Assembly (NCBI RefSeq): GCF_030818015.1
Contig: NZ_JAUSZX010000001.1
Coordinates: 2,852,001-2,916,000 of the forward strand
Source: Arthrobacter globiformis
Lineage (GTDB): Bacteria > Actinomycetota > Actinomycetes > Actinomycetales > Micrococcaceae
Direction: 5' to 3'
DNA: 64,000 nucleotides
The notes beneath the pieces are model-generated. The model did not search any database and was not told the origin of the DNA. It was given only the letters and a program-made list of their open reading frames with translations. Shown here in pieces: positions 7,039 through 15,783 of the stretch. Made by a program: the position numbers and the translations under genes. Position 1 is the first letter of the stretch; each line of letters opens with the position of its first letter.

Positions 7039-8388
7039 TTAGGCGAACCCGAACAGGGGAGGGAAGAGCAGAACTACGACGGCGGCCCAGGCGCCGTAGA
7101 CCGGCAGGTACCGTGTTTGCCAGCGCTCGACGGCGGTGAACGGGCGCCGGCCGCGCAGGAATCCGACGGCGAGCCATGCCGCCCCGAACAGGTGGACCAG
7201 AAGTACAACGTTTAGGCCAAGCGCGGCGATCTTGTTGGGGCTGTAGCCGAACTCGGCGATACGCGTAAGCATCGCCGTCAACATCACGGCATCGACACCA
7301 AGGGCCGCGACCACCAGGACCAACTGCAGGGCATCAAACAGCCCGGGAGGAGCGAGCGAGTCGCGGGCGGAAATCGAGTAGAGCAACAGGCACAGCACGA
7401 GCACGAGGATTGCGTCCATGAGGATGAGCAGGTCCCGGTCGATGTCGACGAAACCACCCGCGGAGGCAAGCACGGGCAGAAGCACCAGCAGCATGACAAC
7501 CGTCAAGGGGGTGAACACGCGCGTCAGGACGGGCGCGATGTTTTCGACGACCTGCTGTTTGGCTTCGACGAGCCAGCCCGCGACCACAAGCGCCCCGGGC
7601 ACCGCGAACGGCAGGATCCAGTCTTCCAGGACCGGTTCGAAGTTGACGCCCATGATCCGGAGGGTGGCGAGTGTGAGCGCGATCAGGACGGCGCCCCCGA
7701 GCGCTAGTAGCGTGAAGTAGATCGCGAGCTCACCGGTAAACCGGACGAAGTCCATGCGTCGCCTGTCGGACCGCCACCTCCCTCCGAGGTAGGCCCCTCC
7801 GGCCAGCAGCCACAAGACCACCAGGGCGTGGATGGCGGCGAGCATCCCGGTGGAACCGCCTGACGCAAACGGGTAGAGGTTGAGCGCGACTGCCAGACCG
7901 GCGAAGGGGACGAATAGTGTCACCGTCACCGCCACGGAGAATCGGCGCTTCCACGCGAAGTACGCGGCCAGGAAGGGGAAGACGAGCAGGCCCACGTTGC
8001 GCATCAGCGCTTCGCCTCCGTTGATGCATGCAAGGCCGGCCTTGACCGCCACGCCCGCCCCGACAGCCAGTGCAAGGACGACTGCCAGCTCGCGCCAGGG
8101 TGGCGTGCCGGCGTCGTCGGAACGCTCCGGAACTAGGACGAGCTGCTTCCACAGCCGGTCGGAGTGTTCGCGGGCAAACTCGTGGGAGACGGCGTCGAGG
8201 TTGCCTAGGCGCTTGATGGCGACGAGGAAAGCCTCCTCATCATCCAAGCCGGTCGCTTGCCGGTCGGCAATCTGCTCGCGCAGGTGGTCCTCCAGCTCGT
8301 CAACGTCCGCGGGTGAGATCGCCTGGCTACGCTGAACAAATCCGCGCCACCGGTCGATCTGGGCCTCCAGTTCCGCGTGTGACTCCAT
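7039..8388 (-). CDS. Permease-prefix-domain membrane protein
   Basis: A 449-residue membrane protein. Residues 1-80 form a helical permease prefix domain (ADVDELEDHLREQIADRQATGL and AIKRLGNLDAVSHEFAREH), the module usually found at the start of PadR-controlled permeases. About ten transmembrane helices follow, including a long Leu/Val-rich series around residues 250-330. Its ATG overlaps the PadR stop as TAATG, so the two are translationally coupled. The transported substrate is unknown; the family is linked to membrane stress or drug response by its regulator only. Confidence 0.75.
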   Translation of the reverse strand: MESHAELEAQIDRWRGFVQRSQAISPADVDELEDHLREQIADRQATGLDDEEAFLVAIKRLGNLDAVSHEFAREHSDRLWKQLVLVPERSDDAGTPPWRELAVVLALAVGAGVAVKAGLACINGGEALMRNVGLLVFPFLAAYFAWKRRFSVAVTVTLFVPFAGLAVALNLYPFASGGSTGMLAAIHALVVLWLLAGGAYLGGRWRSDRRRMDFVRFTGELAIYFTLLALGGAVLIALTLATLRIMGVNFEPVLEDWILPFAVPGALVVAGWLVEAKQQVVENIAPVLTRVFTPLTVVMLLVLLPVLASAGGFVDIDRDLLILMDAILVLVLCLLLYSISARDSLAPPGLFDALQLVLVVAALGVDAVMLTAMLTRIAEFGYSPNKIAALGLNVVLLVHLFGAAWLAVGFLRGRRPFTAVERWQTRYLPVYGAWAAVVVLLFPPLFGFA

Positions 8389-8750
8389 TACGCCCACCCC
8401 TCCACGGCGGCAGGGAACCGCGGCGTGGTCTGCCACACCTGGCGCAGTGCGTCTGCGACGACGGTCCACTGCTCCTGCCGGTCGGCGAGTGCTTCCCGGC
8501 CCGCTGGCGTGATTGTGTAGTGCTTACGCCGGCGCCCGGCGTCGGAGGTACCCCACAACGACGATACGTAGCCGAGACGCTCGAGTCGGTGCAGCAGCGG
8601 GTAGAGCATCCCGTCGGTCCACTGCATGCCACCGCCCGACAGCTCACTCACCCGCTTGAGGATTGCGTAGCCGTACAGGTCCCCGTCCGACAGGATGCCC
8701 AGCACAAGCGGGGTGGCCGAGGCAGCGACCAGGTCCTTGTCAATGCGCAC
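8388..8750 (-). CDS. PadR family transcriptional regulator
   Basis: A 120-residue winged-helix repressor. It has the typical PadR N terminus: LGILSDGDLYGYAILKRVSE, then GMLYPLLHRLERLGYVSSLW (recognition helix and wing) and GRRRKHYTITPAGREAL. The GTG start at 8750 is preceded by AGGAGG. It heads a two-gene operon with the permease-prefix protein, a common pairing in which PadR represses its partner. An inverted repeat immediately upstream (8761-8803) is a likely operator. Confidence 0.88.
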   Translation of the reverse strand: MRIDKDLVAASATPLVLGILSDGDLYGYAILKRVSELSGGGMQWTDGMLYPLLHRLERLGYVSSLWGTSDAGRRRKHYTITPAGREALADRQEQWTVVADALRQVWQTTPRFPAAVEGWA

Positions 8751-8760
8751 TGCGCCTCCT

Positions 8761-8803
8761 ATACCTAGATCTGAAGGGTATCAAACATAGTAGCTCTAGG
8801 TAT
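8761..8803 (-). promoter_or_regulatory. Inverted repeat in the padR promoter, candidate operator
   Basis: ATACCTAGA at 8761-8769 and its exact reverse complement TCTAGGTAT at 8795-8803 are separated by 25 bases. The inner arm ends next to the AGGAGG ribosome binding site of padR. The spacing from centre to centre is 34 bases, about three helical turns, which would suit two PadR dimers or one dimer contacting two half sites. Autorepression is inferred from position and from what is usual in the family. Confidence 0.5.
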
Positions 8804-9124
8804 GAACGTCATCGGCACTCCCGCACGTTGATTCCAAACTGATGGAATCAACGGTGAAGGTGGGCACCAATCAAACCGGAACCAAATGCCCGGCCGGTCG
8901 TGCGGTGGGTACCATTCAGGCCGTCCTCCCGGGCACCGGCAGACTGTTACACCCACCAGGCGGCCGACCCGGCACGGCTCGGAGAGTGACAATGGGCGCG
9001 AGTCCATGGCAAGGCCACACGCAGCTCTCTATGGCACACAGCCGCTCATCTCTTCACTCGTGGTCGGTTTCGCGAGAGCGTCCACGGCTCGCACGACCCG
9101 TCAGGGACGCACATCAGAGAAGAT
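8804..9124. other. Gene-free stretch between the PadR and MFS genes
   Basis: I see no protein-coding frame that convinces on either strand. The frames that stay open are Arg- and Pro-rich translations typical of non-coding high-GC DNA. The only clear structure is the 10-bp inverted repeat at 8827-8852. The MFS gene ends at 9125 with its mRNA running into this stretch. Confidence 0.4.
8827..8852. repeat. Perfect 10-bp inverted repeat
   Basis: GTTGATTCCA at 8827-8836 and TGGAATCAAC at 8843-8852 flank the six-base loop AACTGA. It has no T-run, so it is not a classic terminator. It lies 77 bases upstream of the padR start and could be an operator or a relic. Confidence 0.5.
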
Positions 9125-10342
9125 TCACCCCGCCGTCGTGCGCGCCCGAATCAGCCCGAGGCAGGCCACTGCAGCTGCGACCGACGCGACCGTGACGATG
9201 CCGAACGGAAGGGCGTTGTCCGCCCCGCCGATGCCCACCAGCGGTGCGGCGACGCCGCCGAAAGCGAACCTGGCCAGGCCCAGCAGCGACGACGCGGTGC
9301 CGGCAATGTCCGGATAGCCCTTCAGCGCCAGGGAGGTCGCAGGCGGGCTGGCCGCCGCCACGCCGCCCACCATCGTGAAGAGGGACAGGATCACCGCAAT
9401 CAGGGGCAGGTGCAGGAGCGCGGTGACGAGCAGTCCGAGCGAACCGGCGGTAGCCATCGCCAGCCCGATCACCAGCGTCGCCTTCTCCGACCACCGTTCG
9501 GCCAGCCGGCCGCCAAAGAAGCCAAAGATCATGAACCCCAGGGAGTTCAGGCCGAAAGCAAACGAGTAGCCCTGCGGCGAAAGCCCGTAAATGCCCTGCA
9601 GGACGAACGTGGCGCCGCTGAGGTAGGCGAAGATCGCAGAGTACGTAAAGCCCGTGATCAGCACGGCGCCGACGAACACACGGTCCGCCAGCAGGCGACG
9701 GAAGTCCTGCAGGGTGTGCGCAAACCCGCCTGCCGCCCGCCTTTGAGCCGGAAGTGTCTCCTTGAAAATCACCAGGCAGGCCACCAGGATTGCCACGCCG
9801 ACCGCCGCGAGGAAGAGGAAGACGCCGCGCCAGTCGGTGACGGCGGCCAGCTGGCCGCCGATGACCGGCCCAACGATCGCCGCCAGTCCGCCGAGCACAG
9901 TCAGGCGGCCGTAGTAGCGGAGGAGCTTGGCGCCCTCGTACACGTCCCGCCCGGCTGCCTGCGCAATCACAATGCCCACAGCGCCGGCCAGGCCCTGGAC
10001 GAACCGAGCAGTGATCAGCGTCTCCACGGTGGGGCTGACGGCACAGAGAACGGACGTGACTGTGTAGGCGGAGACGCCGATCAGCAGCGGGAGCCGGCGG
10101 CCGAAGCGGTCCGACAGCGGGCCCGCGATCACCTGGCCGATGGCCAGTCCGAGCAGGCACGCGGTGATGGTCAGCTGCGCTGTAGATGTGGAGCTTCCAA
10201 GCTCCGCCGTCAGGGCCGGCAGGACCGGCAGGTACAGGTCCATGGAAATCGGACCGAAGATGGTCAGCAGGCCAAGGACAATTGCCAATGGCCGTCCGAC
10301 TGCCTGTTCGCGCGTGGTCACCGGAGCGTCGGTCACAGTCAC
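9125..10342 (-). CDS. MFS multidrug transporter, Bcr/CflA type
   Basis: A 405-residue drug:proton antiporter with twelve predicted transmembrane helices. The family opening FGPISMDLYLPVLPAL (helix 1) and the loop 2-3 motif GPLSDRFGRRLPLL are clear, as is the helix 4-5 stretch RFVQGLAGAVGIVIAQAAGRD. I place the start at GTG 10342, which has GGAGG a few bases upstream; the in-frame ATG at 10408 lacks one. The gene follows the catabolic operon by 137 bases and has a palindrome at 10414-10430, so it probably has its own promoter. The substrate is unknown. Confidence 0.85.
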   Translation of the reverse strand: MTVTDAPVTTREQAVGRPLAIVLGLLTIFGPISMDLYLPVLPALTAELGSSTSTAQLTITACLLGLAIGQVIAGPLSDRFGRRLPLLIGVSAYTVTSVLCAVSPTVETLITARFVQGLAGAVGIVIAQAAGRDVYEGAKLLRYYGRLTVLGGLAAIVGPVIGGQLAAVTDWRGVFLFLAAVGVAILVACLVIFKETLPAQRRAAGGFAHTLQDFRRLLADRVFVGAVLITGFTYSAIFAYLSGATFVLQGIYGLSPQGYSFAFGLNSLGFMIFGFFGGRLAERWSEKATLVIGLAMATAGSLGLLVTALLHLPLIAVILSLFTMVGGVAAASPPATSLALKGYPDIAGTASSLLGLARFAFGGVAAPLVGIGGADNALPFGIVTVASVAAAVACLGLIRARTTAG

Positions 10343-10413
10343 GCTGCCTCCGTTCAAGGGGTAGAGGGCTGCCGCCAGTTCGACGGCGGTGATGCGGTGC
10401 CGTTCCACCTAAC

Positions 10414-10430
10414 CAGCGTTTACAACGCTG
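10414..10430 (-). promoter_or_regulatory. 17-bp palindrome upstream of the MFS gene, candidate operator
   Basis: CAGCGTT and AACGCTG flank the triplet TAC. The site lies about 70 bases upstream of the MFS GTG and 50 bases after the stop of the preceding dehydrogenase. Short palindromes with odd spacers are typical targets of TetR- or MarR-type repressors, but no such gene is adjacent, so the binding protein is unknown. Confidence 0.35.
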
Positions 10431-10479
10431 TGGGAGTCCCTGCTGGTACCCGTTCCAGGAAGGACTCCCGCCGCGGCGC

Positions 10480-11679
10480 CTACCCCAGCGTCATGGAAAC
10501 GGACTGCTCTGAATGGCCAGCCCGCTCCAGGGCCTCGAGCGGCGATGCCCACGAGGCCAGGACCTCCCTGGCGGCGGGGACCGACTCGACGGCGAGCGCC
10601 TGCCGGTGCGCGTCATCCAGCACGTCCCAGATGAGCACCTTCTGCCCGGTCTGCGAAGACCTCACGGCCGCCTCGACCATGGCCAGACTCAGGACGTTCG
10701 CATGAATCTCACCCGCAGGAACCTCACCTGTCCGGAGGCTCCGGACGAACTCCGCCAGCGCCCCGGCGATCTCTTCCGGGGTCTCGCCCTCCGCAGCCAA
10801 AGAATCCGGCGAGGAAGAAGCAGAACCCGGCTGGCCGCCGTCCGCCACAGCCCCGGCAACATGCTCCGCGACCGGCGCCGCGGCGCCGTCCCAGGCCGCG
10901 GTGCCGTTGGCTCCGTTGATCCGCCAGCTGCCGTTCCACGAGGTTTCCAGTCCGTCGGCGCACCAGCTTCCGGTGTAGACAAAGCGCGTCCCGCCGTCCA
11001 TCTCGAAGACGGCCGTGGCAGCCGCATCCCCGGCGTACCAGCTCCAGCCGGGGTTGAACTCCTCGCAGTACACGGATACCGGGTTCCGGCCGAGGAGGTA
11101 CCGCGCGGCGTCGAACGCGTGGATGGCCATGTCCACCAGCAGCACGTGTTCCATCTCCTCCCGGAAGCCACCGAAATGCGGCGCCTTGAAGAAGTCGCAG
11201 GTAAGCAGCCCGATCTCACCGAGCCGGGCAGCCTGCCGCTTGAAGGCGCCGAGCGTCCGGAAGTAGCGGCGGGACTGGCTGATCATCAGCAGCTGGCCGG
11301 TTGCGTCGGCGACCGCGGCGAGGGAGAGGGCTTCCGCGACGGTCGGTGCCGCCGGCTTCTCGCACAGCACCGGCAGGCCGAGGAAGTGCGCCTCGACGTT
11401 CACCGGATGGTGCGCGGCGGGGACTGTCACGTTCACCACCGCCTGCGCCCCGACGGCGCCAGCCAGCTCGGTCAGGCTCGCCCCCACCGGTACGGAACCA
11501 AGGCCCAGAGCGGTCAGCGCGTCCCGTGCCGCCTGCGGGTTGAGGTCCACGACGCCGGCCAGTTCGACCTCGGCCGACTCGCCCAGGAGACGCAGCCACG
11601 CCCGGCCCATGCCGCCCGCCCCCACCTGGACCACGCGGACAGGTGCCGAAGGGTCAAGCAAAGTAGCGACGCGGCTCAA
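10480..11679 (-). CDS. Gfo/Idh/MocA family oxidoreductase (second enzyme of the catabolic operon)
   Basis: A 399-residue dehydrogenase-like protein. The Rossmann motif [12 protein letters not shown] begins at about residue 17 and the family motif appears as [11 protein letters not shown] choose TTG 11679 as start: it overlaps the ThuA stop (A-TTG-A) with GAGGGGG upstream, giving a sensible N terminus; the open frame before it is out-of-frame ThuA sequence. In rhizobia the ThuA/ThuB pair (ThuB is Gfo/Idh/MocA) converts disaccharides to 3-keto derivatives, so pairing with the ThuA-like gene supports oxidation of a glycoside or sugar acid. The exact substrate is not known. Confidence 0.85.
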   Translation of the reverse strand: MSRVATLLDPSAPVRVVQVGAGGMGRAWLRLLGESAEVELAGVVDLNPQAARDALTALGLGSVPVGASLTELAGAVGAQAVVNVTVPAAHHPVNVEAHFLGLPVLCEKPAAPTVAEALSLAAVADATGQLLMISQSRRYFRTLGAFKRQAARLGEIGLLTCDFFKAPHFGGFREEMEHVLLVDMAIHAFDAARYLLGRNPVSVYCEEFNPGWSWYAGDAAATAVFEMDGGTRFVYTGSWCADGLETSWNGSWRINGANGTAAWDGAAAPVAEHVAGAVADGGQPGSASSSPDSLAAEGETPEEIAGALAEFVRSLRTGEVPAGEIHANVLSLAMVEAAVRSSQTGQKVLIWDVLDDAHRQALAVESVPAAREVLASWASPLEALERAGHSEQSVSMTLG

Positions 11680-12455
11680 TTGGCCATCGCCCCCTCGTAG
11701 CTGTGGCCGGTGTAGAACGCCTCGGTCTCGTACCGCAGCAGGACCGGGTCGGTGCGCTCGGGCCGCAGGGTGCGGGCCCATTCCACGCCGTTGGCGATGA
11801 CCCTGCGCACGTCCCTGTGGTGATAAACCGGGTAGTCCTGGTCGCCGGGGGAGAAGAAGAAGATCTTGCCATAGCCCCGCTTGAACGTGCACCCGCTGCG
11901 GAACACCTCACCGCCGGAGAATGTGCTCAGGAAGATCAGCTCGTCGGGGGCGGGGATGTCGAAGTGCTCGCCGTACATCTCCTGCTCCGGAATGATGAAC
12001 GGGTGCGGCACGCCCTGCGCGATCGGATGGGTCGGGTCCACCGTCCAGACAATCTCGCGGTCCCGTTCCGAGCGCCAGCGCAGCGTGCAGGTGGTGCCCA
12101 TGAGCTTGCCGAAGATCTTCGACCAGTGCCCGGAGTGGAGCACCACAAGGCCCATTCCGGCCAGCACGTGCCGGTGGACGCGCTCCACCACCTCGTCCGC
12201 CACCTCGCCGTGGGCGGCGTGGCCCCACCAGACCAGGACATCCGTGTCCCGCAGCCGCTCCTCGGTGAGGCCGTGCTCTGGCTCGTCGAGGGTCACGGTT
12301 GCCACCTCGGCCCGCGGGCCAAGGTTCTCCTCGATGCCCTCACGGATGGTGTTGTGCATGCCGTCCGGATAGATCTCGGCCACGTGGGGCTGGTGCTGTT
12401 CGTGGCGGTTTTCGCCCCATACGGTGACGCGCAGGGGAGTGTGGTTCTCAGTCAT
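11676..12455 (-). CDS. thuA: ThuA-like protein
   Basis: A 259-residue protein of the ThuA (trehalose utilisation) family, with a class I glutamine amidotransferase-like fold. The N-terminal strand [12 protein letters not shown] and the [14 protein letters not shown] and [14 protein letters not shown] motifs are family signatures, including the His residues expected at the pocket. The C-terminal third holds [15 protein letters not shown] and NGVEWA. It lies between the permease and a Gfo/Idh/MocA dehydrogenase, overlapping the latter by four bases. Rhizobium ThuA acts with ThuB in trehalose, maltitol and sucrose-derivative catabolism; the same general role is inferred here. Confidence 0.82.
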   Translation of the reverse strand: MTENHTPLRVTVWGENRHEQHQPHVAEIYPDGMHNTIREGIEENLGPRAEVATVTLDEPEHGLTEERLRDTDVLVWWGHAAHGEVADEVVERVHRHVLAGMGLVVLHSGHWSKIFGKLMGTTCTLRWRSERDREIVWTVDPTHPIAQGVPHPFIIPEQEMYGEHFDIPAPDELIFLSTFSGGEVFRSGCTFKRGYGKIFFFSPGDQDYPVYHHRDVRRVIANGVEWARTLRPERTDPVLLRYETEAFYTGHSYEGAMAN

Positions 12456-12488
12456 GAATGGTTCCTTAGGTTCAAAATGATGAAGGAG

Positions 12489-13349
12489 CTATTTGACGGC
12501 GCCGCCGGTGGCCCCGGCCGCGATGTACTTCTGCGCCAGGACCAGCAGCACGATGGCCGGCAGCGAGGACAGCACCGCCGTCGCCATCACCGCACTCCAG
12601 TTGGAAACCTGGGTGCCCAGGTACTGGTAGATGCCCAGCGTCACGGGCCGCACGTCCTCCGTGGTGGTCAGCGTCAGGGCGAACAGGAAGTCGCTCCAGG
12701 AAAAAAGGAAAGCGAACAGGCCCGCGGTAATGAGCGAGTTGCGGCTGATGGGCAGCACGATCGAGACGAACGCCCGGACCAGCCCGGCGCCGTCCACCCT
12801 CGCTGCCTCCACGATGCTGGGCGGGATCCGCATCATGAAGGCCCGCATGATCAGAATCACGAACGGGATGGCGTGGGTCGAGTCGGCCAGGATCAGCCCG
12901 GGGATGGAGTTGAGCAGGCCGAGGTGGTTGTAGGCCGCGTAGAGGGCGTTGGCGATCACGATGCCGGGGATCATCTGGGAAATGAGGATCGCCAGCAGCG
13001 CGGCGTTGATCCAGCGGAACCGGAATTGCGCCAGCATATATGCAGCAGGGGCGGCGACGGCCAGGCTGAACACCACCGTGCCGAGCGAGATGACCAGGCT
13101 GGTCAGCAGGTTCGGGCCCTGCTGCGCGATCGCCTTTTCATAGCCCTCGAAACTTGGGTTCAGCGGCAGGAGGTCCGCGGTGAGGGTGTTGCCGGAAGGC
13201 TGCAGGGACGCGTTGACCATCCAGTACACCGGGAACAGCATCACCGCGAGAAGCAGAAGTCCGACGGCGGTGTGCCCCAGCTTGGGCCGGTTGGCCTTCC
13301 GCGGCCGAGCCGGCGCGGAGCGCGCGGTCGTTACATCCAGGGTTGTCAT
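12489..13349 (-). CDS. ABC sugar transporter permease (MalG type)
   Basis: A 286-residue inner-membrane permease of the carbohydrate uptake transporter-1 family with six predicted helices. The cytoplasmic EAA loop that docks on the ATPase reads EAARVDGAGLVRAFVSIVLP. I choose ATG 13349, which follows the upstream permease stop by ten bases and has AGAGG before it; a further in-frame start at 13376 would overlap the upstream gene. It pairs with the MalF-type permease and the lipoprotein upstream. No ATP-binding gene is in the operon, so a shared MsiK-like ATPase is probably used. Confidence 0.88.
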   Translation of the reverse strand: MTTLDVTTARSAPARPRKANRPKLGHTAVGLLLLAVMLFPVYWMVNASLQPSGNTLTADLLPLNPSFEGYEKAIAQQGPNLLTSLVISLGTVVFSLAVAAPAAYMLAQFRFRWINAALLAILISQMIPGIVIANALYAAYNHLGLLNSIPGLILADSTHAIPFVILIMRAFMMRIPPSIVEAARVDGAGLVRAFVSIVLPISRNSLITAGLFAFLFSWSDFLFALTLTTTEDVRPVTLGIYQYLGTQVSNWSAVMATAVLSSLPAIVLLVLAQKYIAAGATGGAVK

Positions 13350-13359
13350 GGTGGTCCTC

Positions 13360-14328
13360 TTACTCGTCGACCGCACGTCGGTTCATGCGGAGGTAAACCA
13401 CCGCGAACACCAGTGAGATCAGGATCAGGATGTTGCTGAAGGCAGCGCCGACGCCGAACTGGAAGTTGACGAACGACTCCTGGTAGGAGCGCACGGCCAG
13501 GGTCTGGGTGGCGTTCGCCGGTCCGCCGTTGGTCAGGCCGAGGATGATGTCCAGGACCTTGAGCGTGTAGACGACGCCGAGGACCAGGACCACGCTGACC
13601 ACCGGGCGCAGGTTGGGCCAGGTAATGTGCCAGAACGCCTTCCAGCCCGTTGCGCCGTCCACCGCGCCCGCCTCGTACAGTTCCTCGGGAATCTCCTGAA
13701 GGCCGCCGTAGATGAGGGTGACATTGAAGGGAATGCCCACCCAGATGTTGACCAGGACCACGGCCAGCAGCGCCACCGACGGGCTGGTCAGCCAGGGGAC
13801 CGGTTCCTGGATGACGCCCAGGTTCCGCAGGAACGCGTTGAGGATGCCGCTGTCCTGGTCGAGGATCGACCGCCACGTGGCACTCGAGACAATCAGCGGC
13901 AGCAGCCACGGCAGCAGCAACATCGAACGAAGGAAACCGCTCAGCGGAAACCGCCGCTTGAAGAAACTGGCCAGGGCCAGGCCGATGACAAACTGGCCCG
14001 CGATCGAACCCAGGGTGAACAGTGCCGTGTTGAGCATGGCCGGACCGAAAAGGCTGCTTCCGACGGCGGTGGCATAGTTCGCCAGGCCCACCCAGGGTGC
14101 TTCTCCGGTGAAGAAGGTCCGGGTGGTGTACTCCTGAAGGCTCATCACAACGTTCTTCGCCACGGGGTAGCCGAAGAACAGCAGGAGGAAGAGCGCAGCG
14201 GGTGCCAGAAAGAGTGCCTGGACCAGGCGCTCCCGGCGGAAGCCCCGCCGTCGTCCTTCCCGTTCTGCCGTGCCCGCGCTGGCGGGGGAGAGGTCTCCCG
14301 GCGCCCGGCTGGTTGTCATTGTTGGCAC
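13360..14328 (-). CDS. ABC sugar transporter permease (MalF type)
   Basis: A 322-residue permease with a cytoplasmic Arg-rich N terminus (residues 1-33) and six predicted helices. The EAA loop is EELYEAGAVDGATGWKAFWH, ending in ITWPNLRP. It forms the heterodimeric channel with the MalG-type protein encoded next. The first ATG (14328) and the ATG three codons later are both possible starts. Gene order (binding protein, MalF, MalG) is standard for actinobacterial sugar importers. Confidence 0.88.
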   Translation of the reverse strand: MPTMTTSRAPGDLSPASAGTAEREGRRRGFRRERLVQALFLAPAALFLLLFFGYPVAKNVVMSLQEYTTRTFFTGEAPWVGLANYATAVGSSLFGPAMLNTALFTLGSIAGQFVIGLALASFFKRRFPLSGFLRSMLLLPWLLPLIVSSATWRSILDQDSGILNAFLRNLGVIQEPVPWLTSPSVALLAVVLVNIWVGIPFNVTLIYGGLQEIPEELYEAGAVDGATGWKAFWHITWPNLRPVVSVVLVLGVVYTLKVLDIILGLTNGGPANATQTLAVRSYQESFVNFQFGVGAAFSNILILISLVFAVVYLRMNRRAVDE

Positions 14329-14379
14329 GGCTCTGGCTCCTCTCCGTATTGCGTGATGGGTCCTTGCCTCATCCCGGGC

Positions 14380-15603
14380 CTACTTCGCTTCGGCCTTCGT
14401 AAAGGCCTCCTGCGGGGACGCCTGGTCAGTCAGGGCCAGCTGGATCGCCGTGTACATGACCGTCGCCGTCTTGGGCCATTCCTTGCCAAGCTTGCCTGTC
14501 CGGGACTGGGCGTTGGCCACCTGCTCGGCGAACGCTGCCATCTCCGGCACGGCCTTCACGTACTCGCCGGCGAGGGCGGTCTTGGTCGGCACTGTGAAGC
14601 GCTCCTTGGCCAGGGCCAGCTGGTTCTCGTCGCTGCTGATGCATTCCACGAGCTCGGCGGACTTGGCCTGCTTGGCCTTGTTGCCGGTCTGCGGCACGGT
14701 CCACACCTCGCCGCCCAGCGGGGCGACGGGAGTCAGCCCCTGTGCGTTGACGGGGACCTGGACTGCCTCCCACTTGATGTTCGGCGTCTTCGCCAGGGAG
14801 GGGATCTGCCACGGGCCGTTGATCATCATGGCGGCCTTGCCTGCAGCGAACTGGTCCCGCACGTCCGCCTGGCTCCAGTTCACCACGCTCTTGGACGCTG
14901 ACCCCGAGGACACCAGGCCGTCAATGAAGCTCAGAGCCTCCGCCACCTTGGGGCTCTTCAGGTCGGTTTCCTCCCCGCCATTGGTCCACATGAAGGGCAG
15001 GAACTGCCAGCTGCCTTCATAGGTGGCGATCGCGGAGAAGGCCAGGCCGTAGCGGTCGCCGGTGGTCAGCTTTTCCGCCGCTGCCTTCAGCTCATCCCAG
15101 GTCTTGGGCGGCTGGATGCCGGCAGCGGCGAGCATCTCCTTGTTGTAGAACAGGCCCAGCGTGTTGGCGGTGGGGGCAAGGCCATACACCTTGCCCTCGT
15201 ATGTGGCGGCCTCCAGCATGCCCTGGGCAAAGCCGGAGGTGTCCACGCCGAAGTCGTTCAGCGGGGCCAGGCCCCCGGTTGCGGCGATCTCCTGCACGTC
15301 GGGGTTGTCCAGCATGAGCACATCCGGAAGGGTCCGGGAGGACGACCGCTGGAGGACCTTCTGGATGAGGTCCTTGCCGGGGACGGTCTCGCGCTTGAGG
15401 GTCACGCCCAGCTGCGCGGCGCACTTGTCCAGCGCGCCTTGGATGTGGGTCTTGTCAGGTTCGTTGTTGTAGTAGTCCAGGACGGTCAGCGAGTCGACCT
15501 TCTCATTGGCGGCGGCCTGGCTGCTGCCCCCGCCACAGGCGGTGAGGGTGAGGGGTGCGATGGCGGCCATGGCCATCAGGCAGGTGAGTGATGCTTTCTT
15601 CAT
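14380..15603 (-). CDS. ABC transporter sugar-binding lipoprotein
   Basis: A 407-residue extracellular solute-binding protein of family 1. It has a lipoprotein signal (MKKASLTCLMAMAAIAPLTL, with lipobox LTAC placing the anchored Cys at residue 23) and the Gly-rich linker that follows. The mature part has the two-lobed binding fold, including AATYEGKVYGLAPTANTLGL and GKAAMMINGPWQIP motifs common to oligosaccharide and sugar-alcohol binders. AAAGGAG precedes the start. It is the receptor for the two permeases downstream; the ligand is presumably a glycoside or sugar derivative acted on by the operon's dehydrogenases. Confidence 0.9.
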   Translation of the reverse strand: MKKASLTCLMAMAAIAPLTLTACGGGSSQAAANEKVDSLTVLDYYNNEPDKTHIQGALDKCAAQLGVTLKRETVPGKDLIQKVLQRSSSRTLPDVLMLDNPDVQEIAATGGLAPLNDFGVDTSGFAQGMLEAATYEGKVYGLAPTANTLGLFYNKEMLAAAGIQPPKTWDELKAAAEKLTTGDRYGLAFSAIATYEGSWQFLPFMWTNGGEETDLKSPKVAEALSFIDGLVSSGSASKSVVNWSQADVRDQFAAGKAAMMINGPWQIPSLAKTPNIKWEAVQVPVNAQGLTPVAPLGGEVWTVPQTGNKAKQAKSAELVECISSDENQLALAKERFTVPTKTALAGEYVKAVPEMAAFAEQVANAQSRTGKLGKEWPKTATVMYTAIQLALTDQASPQEAFTKAEAK

Positions 15604-15619
15604 TGGGGGCTCCTTTGCC

Positions 15620-15682
15620 GTGATTCGGTGGTTTAGGTGTTCGGTGTTTAGGTATCTTGCTGGTTCCGGTGATTCGGTGGTT
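15620..15682. repeat. Direct repeats in the leader of the binding-protein gene
   Basis: GTGATTCGGTGGTT occurs at 15620-15633 and at 15669-15682, 49 bases apart. Between them GTTTAGGT occurs at 15631-15638 and 15646-15653. Further GGTGGTTCCGGT-like stretches continue to about 15775. The 180-base spacer between the first dehydrogenase and the binding-protein gene is thus low-complexity on one strand (G/T-rich on the plus strand, C/A-rich in the mRNA). An A/C-rich unstructured leader could aid high translation of the binding protein. Confidence 0.5.
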
Positions 15683-15783
15683 CCGGGCGCAAGGGATCGT
15701 CCAGACGGCCTGCAGCCGCTGCGGTTTGGTTGGTTTGGTGGGGCGGTTCCGGTGGTGGTTCCGGTGGCGGGAACGACGGCGGG

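Noticed and set aside
8842..9317. Several 100- to 140-residue plus-strand frames between padR and the MFS gene
   Set aside because: Low-complexity Pro/Arg/Thr translations with no ribosome binding site; they overlap the MFS end on the other strand.
11703..13439. A 578-residue plus-strand open frame over thuA and the permease
   Set aside because: It opposes well-supported genes with family motifs, and its repetitive Gly/Asp/Arg/His composition is an antisense artefact.
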